DNA of 64,000 nt from Posidoniimonas corsicana (GCF_007859765.1 NZ_SIHJ01000003.1:248001-312000), one strand, 5' to 3'; numbered from the stretch's first letter, positions 33,894 through 50,362 are shown. Notes: a model not told the origin generated them from the sequence alone. Program-made: numbers and translations.

Positions 33894-34229
33894 CTAAGAG
33901 TTATCTCCTTGACTGCTGAGCACCACCTGCAACTCAGCTTCAAGAATCGACATATCTCCGCTGGCAGTTCTTGCCGTCGACACTCTGTCCAACCAGTAAT
34001 CTAATTTGCCCTTGATCAACTCAAACCCAACATCTGTTAGGTCAGATCGACGAATCACCAAGTCATCGGAAATTTGCTCGTCATCGTTCACTAAGGCATG
34101 CGTCGTAAGCTGGTTGGTTTGCAAGAACACCGCCAATGCTTGATACATCGCCCGCACGGAGTTCTTGTAGGACAGCTGCTTTGAAGCAGCCAGGGTCGCA
34201 CCGACGTCAATAATCAAGAAGTCGTCCAT
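33894..34229 (-). CDS. Small low-G+C protein of unknown function
   Basis: Protein of 111 residues from ATG 34229 (MDDFLIIDVGATLAASKQLS). The frame is open to 34310, but that part lies within a palindrome. The sequence is alpha-helical with S-Y-K-N-S-V-R-A-M-Y-Q-A-L-A-V-F-L and D-L-T-D-V-G-F-E-L; I recall similar small proteins in unrelated bacteria but cannot give a name. In 33901-34080 I counted 86 G/C among 180 bases, far below the neighbours, which suggests recent transfer. No signal peptide. Confidence 0.6.
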   Translation of the reverse strand: MDDFLIIDVGATLAASKQLSYKNSVRAMYQALAVFLQTNQLTTHALVNDDEQISDDLVIRRSDLTDVGFELIKGKLDYWLDRVSTARTASGDMSILEAELQVVLSSQGDNS

Positions 34230-34297
34230 CAGAACGGTTCCAAACCAATCAACCTTGTTGGCGTGCCACTCACGTTGATCAGCCCGGCAGTAGCCGG

Positions 34298-34370
34298 GCG
34301 CCATGCTCACACGCGGTAGCGGGTGGACAATTCTTAGGTGGCATTGCCGTCAAGCATGCCTACCCGCCGG
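34298..34370. repeat. Partial copy of the 33.75 kb palindrome
   Basis: The left half (GCGCCATGCTCACACGCGGT at 34298-34317, then AGCGGGTG) matches 33745-33772 with one base changed; the right half (AAGCATGCCTACCCG at 34352-34366, then a short tail) matches part of the other arm. Together with the complete copy it brackets the gene at 33894. Confidence 0.75.
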
Positions 34371-34445
<75 letters not shown>

Positions 34446-34535
34446 GCCTCGATCGTCGCTAGAGATTGGAATCTCCTTCACCGGATTCTACACCGGCGTG
34501 AAGCTCTTGCGCACCGCGAATCGGGGCAGCATTAT

Positions 34536-35111
34536 TCACTCGACCTTCGCCACCGCGTCCCCGACCCGGATCACCCCCGGCGACACGATCTTGCCCAGCA
34601 GGCCCCGCAGGTGATGCCGCTTGCCCTCTTTGCTGTTCACAAACTGCTGGGCGTCCTTCCCGTAGCGTGTGACAAACTTCTTGCAGCCGGTGTGGGGCGT
34701 GGCGCTGACTTCGATGACGACCTCGCCGCCGATCTTCAGGCGGCTGCCGGCGGGCAGGTGGTCCTCGCTCAAATCGAAGTCGACGATCAGGTTGTCCCCG
34801 GCCAGGCCCATCGCCTCATCGCTCCCGCCGGAGATCTGGCGGAGGATCCGCGCGTTCATGATTGACACCTGCGTGTCCGGGTCCGGGCTGCCGTCGGGCA
34901 GGCGCTGCCAGTGGTCGGTCTGCCAGCGGTCCCCAACAATGCCGGTCGGCTGGGAGAGCTCGGCCTGTTCGACCGACCGCCGCTCGTTCTCGGCGGGGCG
35001 GACGAAGATCGCCTGCAAGGCGCCCTGGACTCGGGGGGAGGCCGTGATGTTGGGCAAGAGCCCTTCCAGTTCCTCTCGGCTGAGGTGGCGGGGCGACGTT
35101 TCGGCGGCCAT
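34536..35111 (-). CDS. MOSC domain-containing protein
   Basis: Protein of 191 residues from ATG 35111 (MAAETSPRHLSREELEGLLP). The C-terminal two-thirds match a MOSC domain: G-I-V-G-D-R-W near the start, V-S-I-M-N-A-R-I-L, L-A-G-D-N-L-I-V-D-F-D-L-S, and the T-P-H-T-G-C-K-K-F motif containing the conserved cysteine thought to bind sulfur or the molybdenum cofactor. Such proteins handle sulfur transfer around molybdenum cofactor enzymes or detoxify N-hydroxylated compounds. No molybdenum gene lies nearby. Higher starts give basic non-domain sequence. Confidence 0.87.
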   Translation of the reverse strand: MAAETSPRHLSREELEGLLPNITASPRVQGALQAIFVRPAENERRSVEQAELSQPTGIVGDRWQTDHWQRLPDGSPDPDTQVSIMNARILRQISGGSDEAMGLAGDNLIVDFDLSEDHLPAGSRLKIGGEVVIEVSATPHTGCKKFVTRYGKDAQQFVNSKEGKRHHLRGLLGKIVSPGVIRVGDAVAKVE

Positions 35112-35306
35112 GGGGCGACTCCCTCGGGATGGGTGTAGAGCGCCGTGAGGACACGCGCCCGCCAGGCGAGGTTCGCAGGCCCGTGGTTTCCTAGCCGCCG
35201 TCCGCCGCCGTGTCGGGCCGCGGGCAGATTCGGTGATATGCAATCTGCACGCTGGCGCAGGTAGCGCCGGGCGCCCTTTCTTTTCTCAGGCTAGGGGAGT
35301 GGAAGC

Positions 35307-36910
35307 ATGGTACGTACGCTCATCGTCCCGGTTGGCGTCGCGGTTCTCTCGCTAGGCATCGTGTCGGGTCGCGCAGGCGCGTGGGCCGAGTTCGATGCGA
35401 TGATGGAGATCGGCACGCAGGTGGAAACGGACGTTATCCACAACACGTTCGGCTTTTCCCGCAGCTTCCCCCACCCCAACGCCGCGCCCGGGTCGCAGCC
35501 GAAGGTCGGCACGGGAGAAAATATCGGCAATACACGGATCGGCGTGCACGAGGCCAAGGCCACGCCCCACTACAAAGCGATGTCGCTGCGGGCGCAGGGC
35601 AGGGCGGATGCACTCCCAGGCGACAAGGCCGAGCTCGAGATCTGGGCCGAGGGCAAGCAACGCGTCCGGTTGGGCAACTACTCGGGCCGCGGACCCGGGT
35701 TCCCCCTGTCCCACAAGGTCACGGTCGACCTGAGCACCCAATTCGCGGGCTTCCTGCAGGCGTTCGCGTGGGGCAACCCGGAGGAATTGGACGCCGCCGC
35801 CGCCAGGTTCTCGTACCTTGTGATGAACGAGACCACCGGCGAGGTGCTCCTGGAGGGGGCGATGCCGCTCGTCTCCGGCGAGGGGGACCTGCGTCAGACG
35901 TCGTTCGGGGGAGTCGAACCACTGACGGTCGTGCTGCCGGGCAACTCGTTCCACAACATCGACACCTACGGGTACGTCTACAGCTCGGGATTGTCGCTCG
36001 CGAACCAGCCGCCGCTTCCGCCCGAGAAGGCCGCCGCAGAAGTGGAGCCGTTCAAGGCCAGGGCGTTGCGACAGTTTCCGAACCCAGCGATGGGCGACCT
36101 GCTGTTCGATCCGCTCATGGGCGACGCCGCCGTTCACGGCGCCGCGCGGCTGGACAGCGTGGCGGGCGTCAAGGAGGACGACCCCTACGCGACCGGCGGC
36201 TTGGACACGTTGTTTATCGACGAAACCATCATCCTGCCCAACCGGCCGATCGACATCGAAATCAGCGTCGAGACCCCGATCGAGGGCTCGTCGGTGATCG
36301 CAATCAACAGCGCGTTCCGGTTTGGCCAGGGCATGCACGCCGACGCGTTCGGGCTCATGCTGGGGACCGGCCTCGGGGATGGGTTCTCGCTGTCGGACGA
36401 CCGCGCGTCGCTCGCGTTCCTCGGCCTGGACAGCGTGCTGCCGCCGACGCTCAATGACGCGGCGGCGGGCGTCGACGATCCCTCTGCTCCGTTGGTCTTG
36501 GAGGGCCTGCTTGGTGGGGTTCTGGACGCGGACACGGGCAGGTGGAGCATCGGCGCGGTGGTGTCCGATGCGGCAGATGGGGTGATCGACGGGATGGCCC
36601 GCTTCACGCTCAGGCAGCACGTGACCGGCGTCGCGGGCGACTACGACCTTGACGGCATCGTCACCGCCGCCGACTACGAGCGCTGGCGGCTGCTGTACGG
36701 CTCGGCCGAGCCCCCGCACGCCGACGGCGACCGAAACGGCCGGGTCGATGCGGCCGACTACACGGTGTGGCGGGACAGCCTCGCCGACGCGGCCCCTGTG
36801 CTGCAGGCGGCCCGCGTGCCCGAGCCGGGCGCGGCCGGCTTGATAGGGGGCGTGCTGACGCTGCTGTGGTTCCGCCGCCCTCGGTTGTCGCGAGACCGTC
36901 GCGCCGCCAA

Positions 36911-36914
<4 letters not shown>
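35307..36914 (+). CDS. PEP-CTERM protein with dockerin-like repeats
   Basis: Secreted protein of 535 residues; GGGGAG lies 8 bases before the ATG. Signal peptide residues 1-25. The central 400 residues contain beta-rich sequence without recognised family. Near the C-terminus G-D-Y-D-L-D-G-I-V-T-A-A-D-Y-E-R-W and D-R-N-G-R-V-D-A-A-D-Y-T-V-W-R-D are two calcium-binding dockerin-like loops. It ends V-P-E-P-G-A-A-G-L-I-G-G-V-L-T-L-L-W-F-R-R-P-R, the PEP motif plus hydrophobic stretch and basic tail recognised by exosortase. Its stop codon overlaps that of uvrA from the other strand. Role: extracellular or surface protein. Confidence 0.85.
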
Positions 36915-43960
<7,046 letters not shown>

Positions 43961-44058
43961 TCGTTAGTATCCGGCCCGCGGGCCGGTTTTGTGGTCGCAG
44001 CGGGCGGCGCGCCAGCCGTGGCGGGCCGAACCGCGTATTGTAGGACACTTGTACAGCA

Positions 44059-44766
44059 GTGAGAAGCTTCACAATCCAACGCGCCGCCCTCTTGCTGCTA
44101 GCCACCACCGCCTGGATGCCTGCGCTGCTGGCGCAGGCCCAGACCCAGCCGCAGTCCGACGCGAAGGCCGACCGCTGGGCGGAGGCCATGGAGAAGTTTG
44201 CCCGGCAAGACGAGCGGCGCCCCTATCCGCAGGGCGGCATCGTGCTCACGGGCAGCAGCAGCGCCCGGCTGTGGGAGGTCGAGAAGGCGTTCCCCGACTT
44301 GGACCCGCCGATCCTCAACCGTGGCTTTGGCGGCTCGCAGTACAGCGACATCGTGCGGCACGCCGAGCTCTTGGTCCTCAAGCACCGCCCGCGGCTGGTG
44401 ATCCTGTATTCCGGGGACAACGACATCGCCGGCGGCAAGTCGACCGACCAGATCATGGGCGACTTCACCACCGTGACCGAGCGGCTGCTGTCCGAGCTGC
44501 CCGAGGCGACCATCGCCGTGATCCCGGCCAAGCCGAGCCCGTCGCGGTGGAAGAAGGTCGACCAGTACCACGCGCTGAACGCCCGGATCAAGGCGGCCTG
44601 CGGCGACGAGCCGCGGATGCGTTACGTCGACGTCTGGCCCGCGATGCTGGGCCCCGATGGGAAGCCCCGCCCGGAGTTGTTCCGCGACGACCGCCTGCAC
44701 ATGACCGCAGACGGCTACGCCATCTGGAACGACGCCGTGCGCGAGCTGGTGACGCCCAAGCGATAA
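44059..44766 (+). CDS. Secreted SGNH/GDSL hydrolase
   Basis: Protein of 235 residues beginning with GTG at 44059 and a signal peptide ending near A-L-L-A-Q-A. The SGNH blocks are: G-S-S-S-A-R-L-W (nucleophile Ser in block I), N-R-G-F-G-G-S (block II Gly), Y-S-G-D-N-D-I (block III Asn), and D-R-L-H-M-T (block V Asp/His). This family hydrolyses esters of carbohydrates or lipids; planctomycete members often act on acetylated sugars, which is inference. Likely periplasmic or extracellular. It is divergent from uvrA, with 98 bases between. Confidence 0.87.
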   Translation: MRSFTIQRAALLLLATTAWMPALLAQAQTQPQSDAKADRWAEAMEKFARQDERRPYPQGGIVLTGSSSARLWEVEKAFPDLDPPILNRGFGGSQYSDIVRHAELLVLKHRPRLVILYSGDNDIAGGKSTDQIMGDFTTVTERLLSELPEATIAVIPAKPSPSRWKKVDQYHALNARIKAACGDEPRMRYVDVWPAMLGPDGKPRPELFRDDRLHMTADGYAIWNDAVRELVTPKR

Positions 44767-45076
44767 CCGCGCCGTCGGGCGCGTGTCCCGGGGCCACAGC
44801 AGCGTGATGCCCCGGTTAATTCTTCATGAAGGCGGGCGCCCTGCGCCCCGCGGTTTCAGCTCGGACTCAATCCGTTGCTCCGCGGCCAAGCCGTAGCGGG
44901 TTGGGGTGGTGGTGCGCCTCGTCAGCGCCGGTTTCTCACGGTTTCTCACGGTTTCTTCACGCGGCCTTCAAAGTCGAACGCTACTTTCTGCGTTCCGACC
45001 TATGCCGCCGGCGCCCCGGCGGCCGCGAATCCACCCAGGCGACTCTCGCCCCCCACGACTTTGAGGAGACCGACTC
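44767..45076. other. 310-base intergenic region with tandem repeat
   Basis: No credible gene. The ten-base unit GTTTCTCACG occurs twice at 44931-44950, followed by GTTTCTTCACG (44951-44961). A CTTCTTCACGG sequence recurs near 47518-47529, upstream of the related PEP-CTERM gene at 47627. It may belong to the promoter or leader region of the next gene. Confidence 0.45.
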
Positions 45077-45736
45077 ATGAAGGCGACCCAGTCCTGCTTG
45101 TGCGCCGCGCTCGCGCTCGCAGCCGCGACCGCTAACGCCCAGTTCAACCTGCAGATCACCGAGATCTGGCCCGGCAACGAGCCCGGCTCCAACCTCCACG
45201 AAGACTGGTTCGAGGTGACCAACAAGGGCGACGTGGCCTGGACCACCGCCGACGGCGAGCTCTACTTCGACGACGTCTCGATGGACGTTGTGGACGCGGT
45301 TCCGCTAACCGGCGTCACCAGCATCGCCCCGGGCGAGTCGGTGATCTTCTACAACGACCCGGCGTCTTCGGCCGAATTCGAGTCGGTGTGGGCCAACGTG
45401 ATCCTGCCGCAGATCGGCCTGTACGACGGCTCGGGCCTCGGCCAGGGCGGCGACGGCGTGACGCTCTTCCTGTCGATGGGCGCCCCCGCCGGGATCGGCG
45501 ACATCATCGACTTCGAGCAGTACCCGGATGCCAACGCGACCGGCGGGCAGTCCTACAACGTGGATCTCGCCGCGTTTAGCACCGTCGGCGACGCCGCCGG
45601 TTCGCTGGAGTCGGCCCTCGCGAACGACGCGTCGCAGTACGCGGTCGCCTCAGTTGGCCCCGCGGTGCCCGAGCCCACGGCCGTGCTGCTCTCGGCCCTG
45701 GCCGCCTGTGGCGTGCTGGCCACGCGGCGCCGCTAG
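45077..45736 (+). CDS. PEP-CTERM protein with lamin-tail-like domain
   Basis: Secreted protein of 219 residues. Signal peptide 1-21 (ending A-N-A-Q). The body L-Q-I-T-E-I-W-P-G, D-W-F-E-V-T-N-K-G-D-V-A-W, and I-A-P-G-E-S-V-I-F-Y is typical of the lamin-tail domain (LTD), an immunoglobulin-like sandwich found in bacterial surface proteins. It ends V-P-E-P-T-A-V-L-L-S-A-L-A-A-C-G-V-L-A-T-R-R-R, the exosortase target. No dockerin-like loop. A terminator follows directly. Confidence 0.87.
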   Translation: MKATQSCLCAALALAAATANAQFNLQITEIWPGNEPGSNLHEDWFEVTNKGDVAWTTADGELYFDDVSMDVVDAVPLTGVTSIAPGESVIFYNDPASSAEFESVWANVILPQIGLYDGSGLGQGGDGVTLFLSMGAPAGIGDIIDFEQYPDANATGGQSYNVDLAAFSTVGDAAGSLESALANDASQYAVASVGPAVPEPTAVLLSALAACGVLATRRR

Positions 45737-45771
45737 AGGCGCAGCCACGCGACTGCTACTGACCAAAGAAG

Positions 45772-45806
45772 AAGGCCGCCCGGGATCATTCCGGGCGGCC
45801 TTTTCT
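45772..45806. terminator. Terminator, probably bidirectional
   Basis: Stem AAGGCCGCCCGG (45772-45783) and CCGGGCGGCCTT (45791-45802), 7-base loop, followed by TTTTC. It ends the LTD gene; A residues on the other side could serve the minus-strand gene at 45851. Confidence 0.85.
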
Positions 45807-45850
45807 CGTTGGTTGTCGGTGCGCTCAAAGTGGCCGGAAGGATCGGCCGC

Positions 45851-46303
45851 TCAGTCGATCCGCATGCCGTACTTCTTGATCATTTCGGACGTAAGCTCAA
45901 CCGTGAAATCGTTCGCCTTGCCCGGTTCGACGCGCACGCGACTCGGGAGCGAGACCCGGTTCGCGGCGAATCGGCGGCCGGCGTCCGACTTCGGCTCGGT
46001 GTTGATTACCGTGACCGTGTGCTCTGCGACAACGGCGCCGTCCTGGTTGCCGTAGGTGCTGATGACAAACCGGCCGTCCGACTGCAGGTCGCCAAAGCCG
46101 GGCTTGCCGGCCTTGATGCCGCCGTCGGCGGCGGCCGGGGCGAACATGACCTTGCCCTGGGGGAACGGCTCGCCGTTCAGCAGCACCGTCCCGGTAACGG
46201 GCGCGACGTCGTAGTCGGACGAGCCGCAACCCGCCGTGGCGGCCAGCGCCACAGCGGCCAGGGTGCACGCGATTGCTCTACAGATCACTAAACACTTCTC
46301 CAT
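45851..46303 (-). CDS. Lipoprotein, carboxypeptidase-regulatory-like domain
   Basis: Protein of 150 residues. Lipoprotein signal with lipobox A-T-A-G-C (Cys 26). The mature part begins V-A-P-V-T-G-T-V-L-L-N-G-E-P-F-P-Q-G-K-V-M-F, a transthyretin-like beta-sandwich sequence common to planctomycete lipoproteins beside DUF1559 genes. Its start overlaps the end of the DUF1559 gene by 26 bases, so the two are one operon. Probably anchored in an envelope membrane; function unknown. Confidence 0.85.
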   Translation of the reverse strand: MEKCLVICRAIACTLAAVALAATAGCGSSDYDVAPVTGTVLLNGEPFPQGKVMFAPAAADGGIKAGKPGFGDLQSDGRFVISTYGNQDGAVVAEHTVTVINTEPKSDAGRRFAANRVSLPSRVRVEPGKANDFTVELTSEMIKKYGMRID

Positions 46304-47393
46304 CCATCCGGTCGCCTAGGAGCCAGAAGATCCGCAGGTCGGTGTCCTCGGTCAGGAAGTGCACCGAGCCGTCGACGAACCCGAAGAAGGCGCCGCCCTG
46401 GTGCCAGCTGAACGCGCAGTCGTCCGTGGCGCTGCCGCCGGGCAGCCGCGCGCGGTCGGAGTCGGTCATCGGGAAGCTGCGGACGCCGCCCGCGTTGCAG
46501 TTGATCGCTTCGAGCGTCTTGAACAGCACGGCGCCGTCCTCGATGTCCGTGCCGAGCCAGATCGGGAAGCTCTTGCGGTCGGGGAAGTAGGCCGCCTCGC
46601 CGATGGCGATGGTCTTGCTGGTGCCGTCCAGCACATTGGCGATCTTCACGCGGCGGAAGGGGGTCTTCTCGATCGACTCGGGCACGCCGTCGCCGTTGTA
46701 GTCGGCGGTGCAGCCGCCGGAGCTGAGCGCCTCTTCCGTGCGGAGGAACATGCCGCGGTCGCAGAATCCGCGCGAGCCCTTGTAGTGCGAGGTCCCCAGC
46801 CCGGCCGTGGTGAGCGCGCTCGATCCGCTGCCGAAGTACGACCCCTCGGGCTTCCGCTCGGGCAGGTCGACCGACGGGCAGAGGAACACCGGCACGATGG
46901 CGTCGCCGCCGCGGATCGGCTGCTGGACGCCGGCCAGCAGCGCCTTGACGAAGAAGAACGGCTGCCAGGGGTTGCCGTCCAGATCCGGGATGCCGTTGTT
47001 GACCAGCTGGTCGTGCGCGGCCTGCTCTTCGAGCTGCGGCAGGATCTTCGACGCCCAGCCGAGTCCGTCTTCCGGCGTGTAGAGGTTGGAGTTGCCGGCG
47101 GCCGCCAAGTCGGCCGGGCTGGCGGTGTACGCGCCCTTAGGGAAGGCGCCTTCGACGTCGTGTGCATTGAGCAGCGCGAGGGTCACCTGCTTGAGGTTGG
47201 CGGCGCACGCGGTCCGCCGCGCAGCCTCGCGGGCCGACTGCACGGCCGGCAGCAGCAACGCGATCAGCACGCCGATGATGGCGATCACCACCAGCAGCTC
47301 GACAAGAGTGAAGCCATTGTGAAGATTCCGCCCTGGCTGGGCGCAGGTCCGGGCGTGCCGGACCGGGGTAGGGGCGTTCGATTGACGGCGCAC
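46278..47393 (-). CDS. DUF1559 protein with type IV pilin-like N-terminus
   Basis: Protein of 371 residues, beginning at a GTG. A basic leader ends with Gly 27, then F-T-L-V-E-L-L-V-V-I-A-I-I-G-V-L-I-A-L-L-L-P-A-V, the class III prepilin cleavage and helix, with Glu at +5. A-R-E-A-A-R-R-T-A-C-A-A-N-L-K-Q follows, the standard DUF1559 continuation. F-V-D-G-S-V-H-F-L near the end is the family's D-G motif. The protein family is abundant in Planctomycetes, with unproven function; possible pseudopilin-like assembly is inference. Operon with the lipoprotein downstream. Confidence 0.92.
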   Translation of the reverse strand: MRRQSNAPTPVRHARTCAQPGRNLHNGFTLVELLVVIAIIGVLIALLLPAVQSAREAARRTACAANLKQVTLALLNAHDVEGAFPKGAYTASPADLAAAGNSNLYTPEDGLGWASKILPQLEEQAAHDQLVNNGIPDLDGNPWQPFFFVKALLAGVQQPIRGGDAIVPVFLCPSVDLPERKPEGSYFGSGSSALTTAGLGTSHYKGSRGFCDRGMFLRTEEALSSGGCTADYNGDGVPESIEKTPFRRVKIANVLDGTSKTIAIGEAAYFPDRKSFPIWLGTDIEDGAVLFKTLEAINCNAGGVRSFPMTDSDRARLPGGSATDDCAFSWHQGGAFFGFVDGSVHFLTEDTDLRIFWLLGDRMDGEVFSDL

Positions 47394-47626
47394 GGAGGGG
47401 ATTCCTGGAGGGCGGGTGCGCTAGCGTAGGGACGGTCGCGGTGCGCGATCCGTGGTGAACCTAAAGATATAAGGATCGCGCTTTAAGCGTGCAATCGATG
47501 TTGGGGCGCCTTAACGGCTTCTTCACGGAGTCTCCGCACGGTTTTCACAATAGGTTGTCACGCTGTCGCGTCTCCCGCGAATCCCTCCCGCTGCCTCCTA
47601 CACCGCGATCCCCACCCGGAGCCTGT

Positions 47627-48949
47627 ATGCCCCCTCGCGCCCTGCACCTGGCGGCCCTGCTGACCGCCGTCCTGGTTACGCCGATGCTGCGTGCGGAACT
47701 GTACATCAACGAGATCTTCTTCGATCCGGGCGGCGACGGCGTTGAGCAGCGGGACGAGTTCATCGAGCTCCGCGGCGCCCCCGGCATGCCGCTCGACGAT
47801 CACTACCTGATCTTCGTCGAGAACGAAGACAACGGCGACAACACCGGGCCGGCCGGCCTGGTCGAGAACATCTTCACGCTCGACGGCTACTCGCTGGGTT
47901 CCAACGGCTTTCTGGTGTTCCGCCAAGCCGGCAACCTGCTCGGCGGCGCCGGCGACTCGGGGCCGAGCCGCTACTCGGTGGTCCCCGGCGCGACCGACCT
48001 CGTCAACACGGGCGCGGGACCCGGGTACGGGTCGGGCGCCACCAGCACCATCGGCGCGGAGGACGAGGGCGGTGAGGGCAGCCTGGAGAACGGCGGTTTC
48101 ACCGCCATGCTCATCCGCAAGAACACCGGGCCCGTTCCAACAATCGGCCTGGACCTCGACGAGGGCAACGACGGCCTCGACAACCCCAACGGCCAGGAGG
48201 GCTGGGAGATCCTCGACGCGATCGGGTACTTCGAGCCGCTTGAGACCGTCTACGGCCGCTCGTACGCACCGATCAACTTTGGCCGCGAGGAGCCGGGCGA
48301 GCTCGTGTTCTTCGACGGCGGCATCAAGGAGATCCAGCCCAACATCGAGCCCGACGCGGTGTACGTCGGCGTCGGCTACGAGATCGAGTACCTGGGCCGC
48401 TGGGGGAACTCGACCGGGCAGACCAACGACGATTGGCACATCTCGAACCTGACCGACAACCCGGGCTCGGGCAGGCTGACCGCGGGGCAGCTCCCCGACG
48501 GCGCGCCGGTGGACTACCGGCAGTCGTACACCGGCGACCACGGCTTGCTGGCCAGCGGCAGCACGGACACCCCGCCAACGCAGCCGGGCGAATCGCAGGG
48601 CAGCCTCGAATCGAACAAGGACGTGCCCTACGGCACGCGGCTGCTGACGAACATCGGCGGGCCGAACTACCTGACCGGCGACTACAACGGCGACGGCTAC
48701 GTCAACGCGGCCGACTACACCATCTGGCGCGACTCGCTAGGGGCCGTGGGCGACGAGTTCGCCCACCCGGCGGCCGACGCCAACCACAACTTCATGGTCG
48801 ACGGCGCCGACTACGAGATTTGGCGCGCCGCCTACGGCGCCCCCGAAGCTCCGCCGGCAGCGGCCGCGGTTGCGGGCGTGCCCGAGCCGGCGTCGGCGCT
48901 CTTAGTGATCGCGGCTCTGCCGCTGGCCGCCATCCGCCGCCGCGTGTGA
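47627..48949 (+). CDS. PEP-CTERM protein with lamin-tail-like domain and dockerin-like loops
   Basis: Secreted protein of 440 residues. ATG 47627 gives the signal peptide L-H-L-A-A-L-L-T-A-V-L-V-T-P-M; a start 138 bases upstream does not. The first part L-Y-I-N-E-I-F-F-D-P-G-G-D-G, D-E-F-I-E-L-R and H-Y-L-I-F-V-E resembles an LTD. Toward the end G-D-Y-N-G-D-G-Y-V-N-A-A-D-Y-T-I-W-R-D and D-A-N-H-N-F-M-V-D-G-A-D-Y-E-I-W are dockerin-like pairs, then V-P-E-P-A-S-A-L-L and R-R-R-V. Surface or extracellular. Confidence 0.87.
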   Translation: MPPRALHLAALLTAVLVTPMLRAELYINEIFFDPGGDGVEQRDEFIELRGAPGMPLDDHYLIFVENEDNGDNTGPAGLVENIFTLDGYSLGSNGFLVFRQAGNLLGGAGDSGPSRYSVVPGATDLVNTGAGPGYGSGATSTIGAEDEGGEGSLENGGFTAMLIRKNTGPVPTIGLDLDEGNDGLDNPNGQEGWEILDAIGYFEPLETVYGRSYAPINFGREEPGELVFFDGGIKEIQPNIEPDAVYVGVGYEIEYLGRWGNSTGQTNDDWHISNLTDNPGSGRLTAGQLPDGAPVDYRQSYTGDHGLLASGSTDTPPTQPGESQGSLESNKDVPYGTRLLTNIGGPNYLTGDYNGDGYVNAADYTIWRDSLGAVGDEFAHPAADANHNFMVDGADYEIWRAAYGAPEAPPAAAAVAGVPEPASALLVIAALPLAAIRRRV

Positions 48950-48978
48950 AGGGCCGCCGCCGCGTCTGACCGAGGGCG

Positions 48979-49977
48979 CTAGCGCTGCATCGCGGCGGCC
49001 GCCAAACCGGCGGCGACCAGGCCCAGCAGCACCCACATCACCCACGTGCGGGGCGCGGGTTCGGCCTCGGTGTCGCCCATTGGCTGGTCCTTGGTCAGCT
49101 CGCGGGCCTTCTCCTCGCCGAACTCGTCCAGCAGGTGCTGCAGCAGCACGCCCTGCACCGCGCGGGCGCTGTGGGGGCGGTCGGCGGGGTTCTTGGCGAG
49201 CAGCTTCTGGATGAGGTCGTCCAGCCACTCGGGGCATTTGACGGTTCCGCCCATAGACGACTTGGCGCCGTTGGCGTGGGGCGGGTTCTTGTTGAGGTGC
49301 TGGTCCCAGATCTGCGCGAAGTTAGCGCCGACGTACGGCGCCGACCCGGTGAGCATCTCGTACAGCACGCAGCCCAGCGAGTACAGGTCCGCCTTGCCGG
49401 AAATCTTGTTGTCGGCGGTGATCTGCTCCGGCGACATGTACGCGTAGGTGCCGACCGTGATGCCCTGCTCGGTGATGTCGGCGTCGTAGGTGTCGCGGGC
49501 GATGCCGAAGTCGCCCAGCACGAGGTCGCCGTCCTCGTCGAAGAACAGGTTGCTGGGCTTCAGGTCGCGGTGGATGATGCCGTGGTTGTGCGCGTGCTGC
49601 AGCGCCGAGGCGATCTGCACCGCGTAGGCGGCCGCCTGCGGCCAGGGGATCGGCCCGTGCTTGGAGATGCGGTCCTTCAGCGAGCCGTGCTCCAGCAGCT
49701 GCATCGCGTAGAAGAACTGGCCGTCGATCTGCCCGCCGCCGTAGTGCTTGACGATGTGCGGGTGCTCCATCCGCTCGGTGATCATGATCTCCCGCTCGAA
49801 GCGGTCGACGATGTTCGCGTCGTCCGAGACGCTGGGGTGCAGCAGCTTCACCGCGACCGGGTGGTCGATGTCGGGGCTCGTGGCGCGGTACACCACGCCC
49901 ACCGTGCCCGCGCCGAGCTTTTCGCCGAGGTTGAACGTCGCCTTGGTTGGCAGGAAGCGGAGGTGGCGGCTAGCCAT
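48979..49977 (-). CDS. Ser/Thr protein kinase with C-terminal membrane helix
   Basis: Protein of 332 residues. Full Hanks-type kinase: glycine loop G-E-K-L-G-A-G-T-V-G-V-V-Y, V-A-V-K-L-L (ATP Lys), H-R-D-L-K-P-S-N (catalytic Asp), D-F-G-I-A (metal Asp) and G-T-Y-A-Y-M-S-P-E. One membrane helix (W-V-M-W-V-L-L-G-L-V-A-A-G-L) is at 309-327, so the kinase domain should face the cytoplasm and almost nothing lies outside. The absence of a sensor domain is notable. It is divergent from glnA, about 385 bases apart; a link is not shown. Targets unknown. Confidence 0.92.
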   Translation of the reverse strand: MASRHLRFLPTKATFNLGEKLGAGTVGVVYRATSPDIDHPVAVKLLHPSVSDDANIVDRFEREIMITERMEHPHIVKHYGGGQIDGQFFYAMQLLEHGSLKDRISKHGPIPWPQAAAYAVQIASALQHAHNHGIIHRDLKPSNLFFDEDGDLVLGDFGIARDTYDADITEQGITVGTYAYMSPEQITADNKISGKADLYSLGCVLYEMLTGSAPYVGANFAQIWDQHLNKNPPHANGAKSSMGGTVKCPEWLDDLIQKLLAKNPADRPHSARAVQGVLLQHLLDEFGEEKARELTKDQPMGDTEAEPAPRTWVMWVLLGLVAAGLAAAAMQR

Positions 49978-50362
49978 TCAGCGGTCACGTTGGAGGAAGA
50001 GGAGCGAGCAGGGACCCCGGGGCCCTGACCTTTAATCTTCGCTGACGGGCCGGATCTATGCAACTCGGGCCCGCCGCGTCGCGCCCCGGCCCTTCCGCCG
50101 GGGACGCCGGATCGGCTAGGATTCCGAGGGCAGGGCGGACTGCTTGACGCTGTGGCATGAGATACCTCGGCCGCTCTGGTAGTAATAGGTGCGCTCTTGG
50201 CGGAGTCGTGCGAGTGGCTTTTCTCTCGACGATCGGCGTGTCGGCGGTCCCGGATCGGGCGCCCCGTGTCCGTGCCGCCGGGCCGGCTCTTGCGGCCGCG
50301 TGGCCCCGCAGCCCGCTACGCACCGCGATTTCCTCGAACGCTGAAAGGGTAGGGTGAAGCCG
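49978..50362. other. Divergent intergenic region between kinase and glnA
   Basis: About 385 bases without a credible gene; a short plus-strand frame (50157-50357) has no ribosome site and is Arg-rich. It must hold the promoters of both genes. TTGACG occurs at 50146-50151, but without a clear partner at the right distance, so no promoter is called. No glutamine riboswitch was recognised by eye. Confidence 0.45.

Noticed and set aside
50146-50180. Possible promoter of glnA
   Set aside because: TTGACG is present but no -10 box at 16-18 bases; no sigma-54 pattern seen either.
50157-50357. 66-residue frame before glnA
   Set aside because: Arg/Ala-rich, no ribosome site, ends beside glnA; more likely leader DNA.
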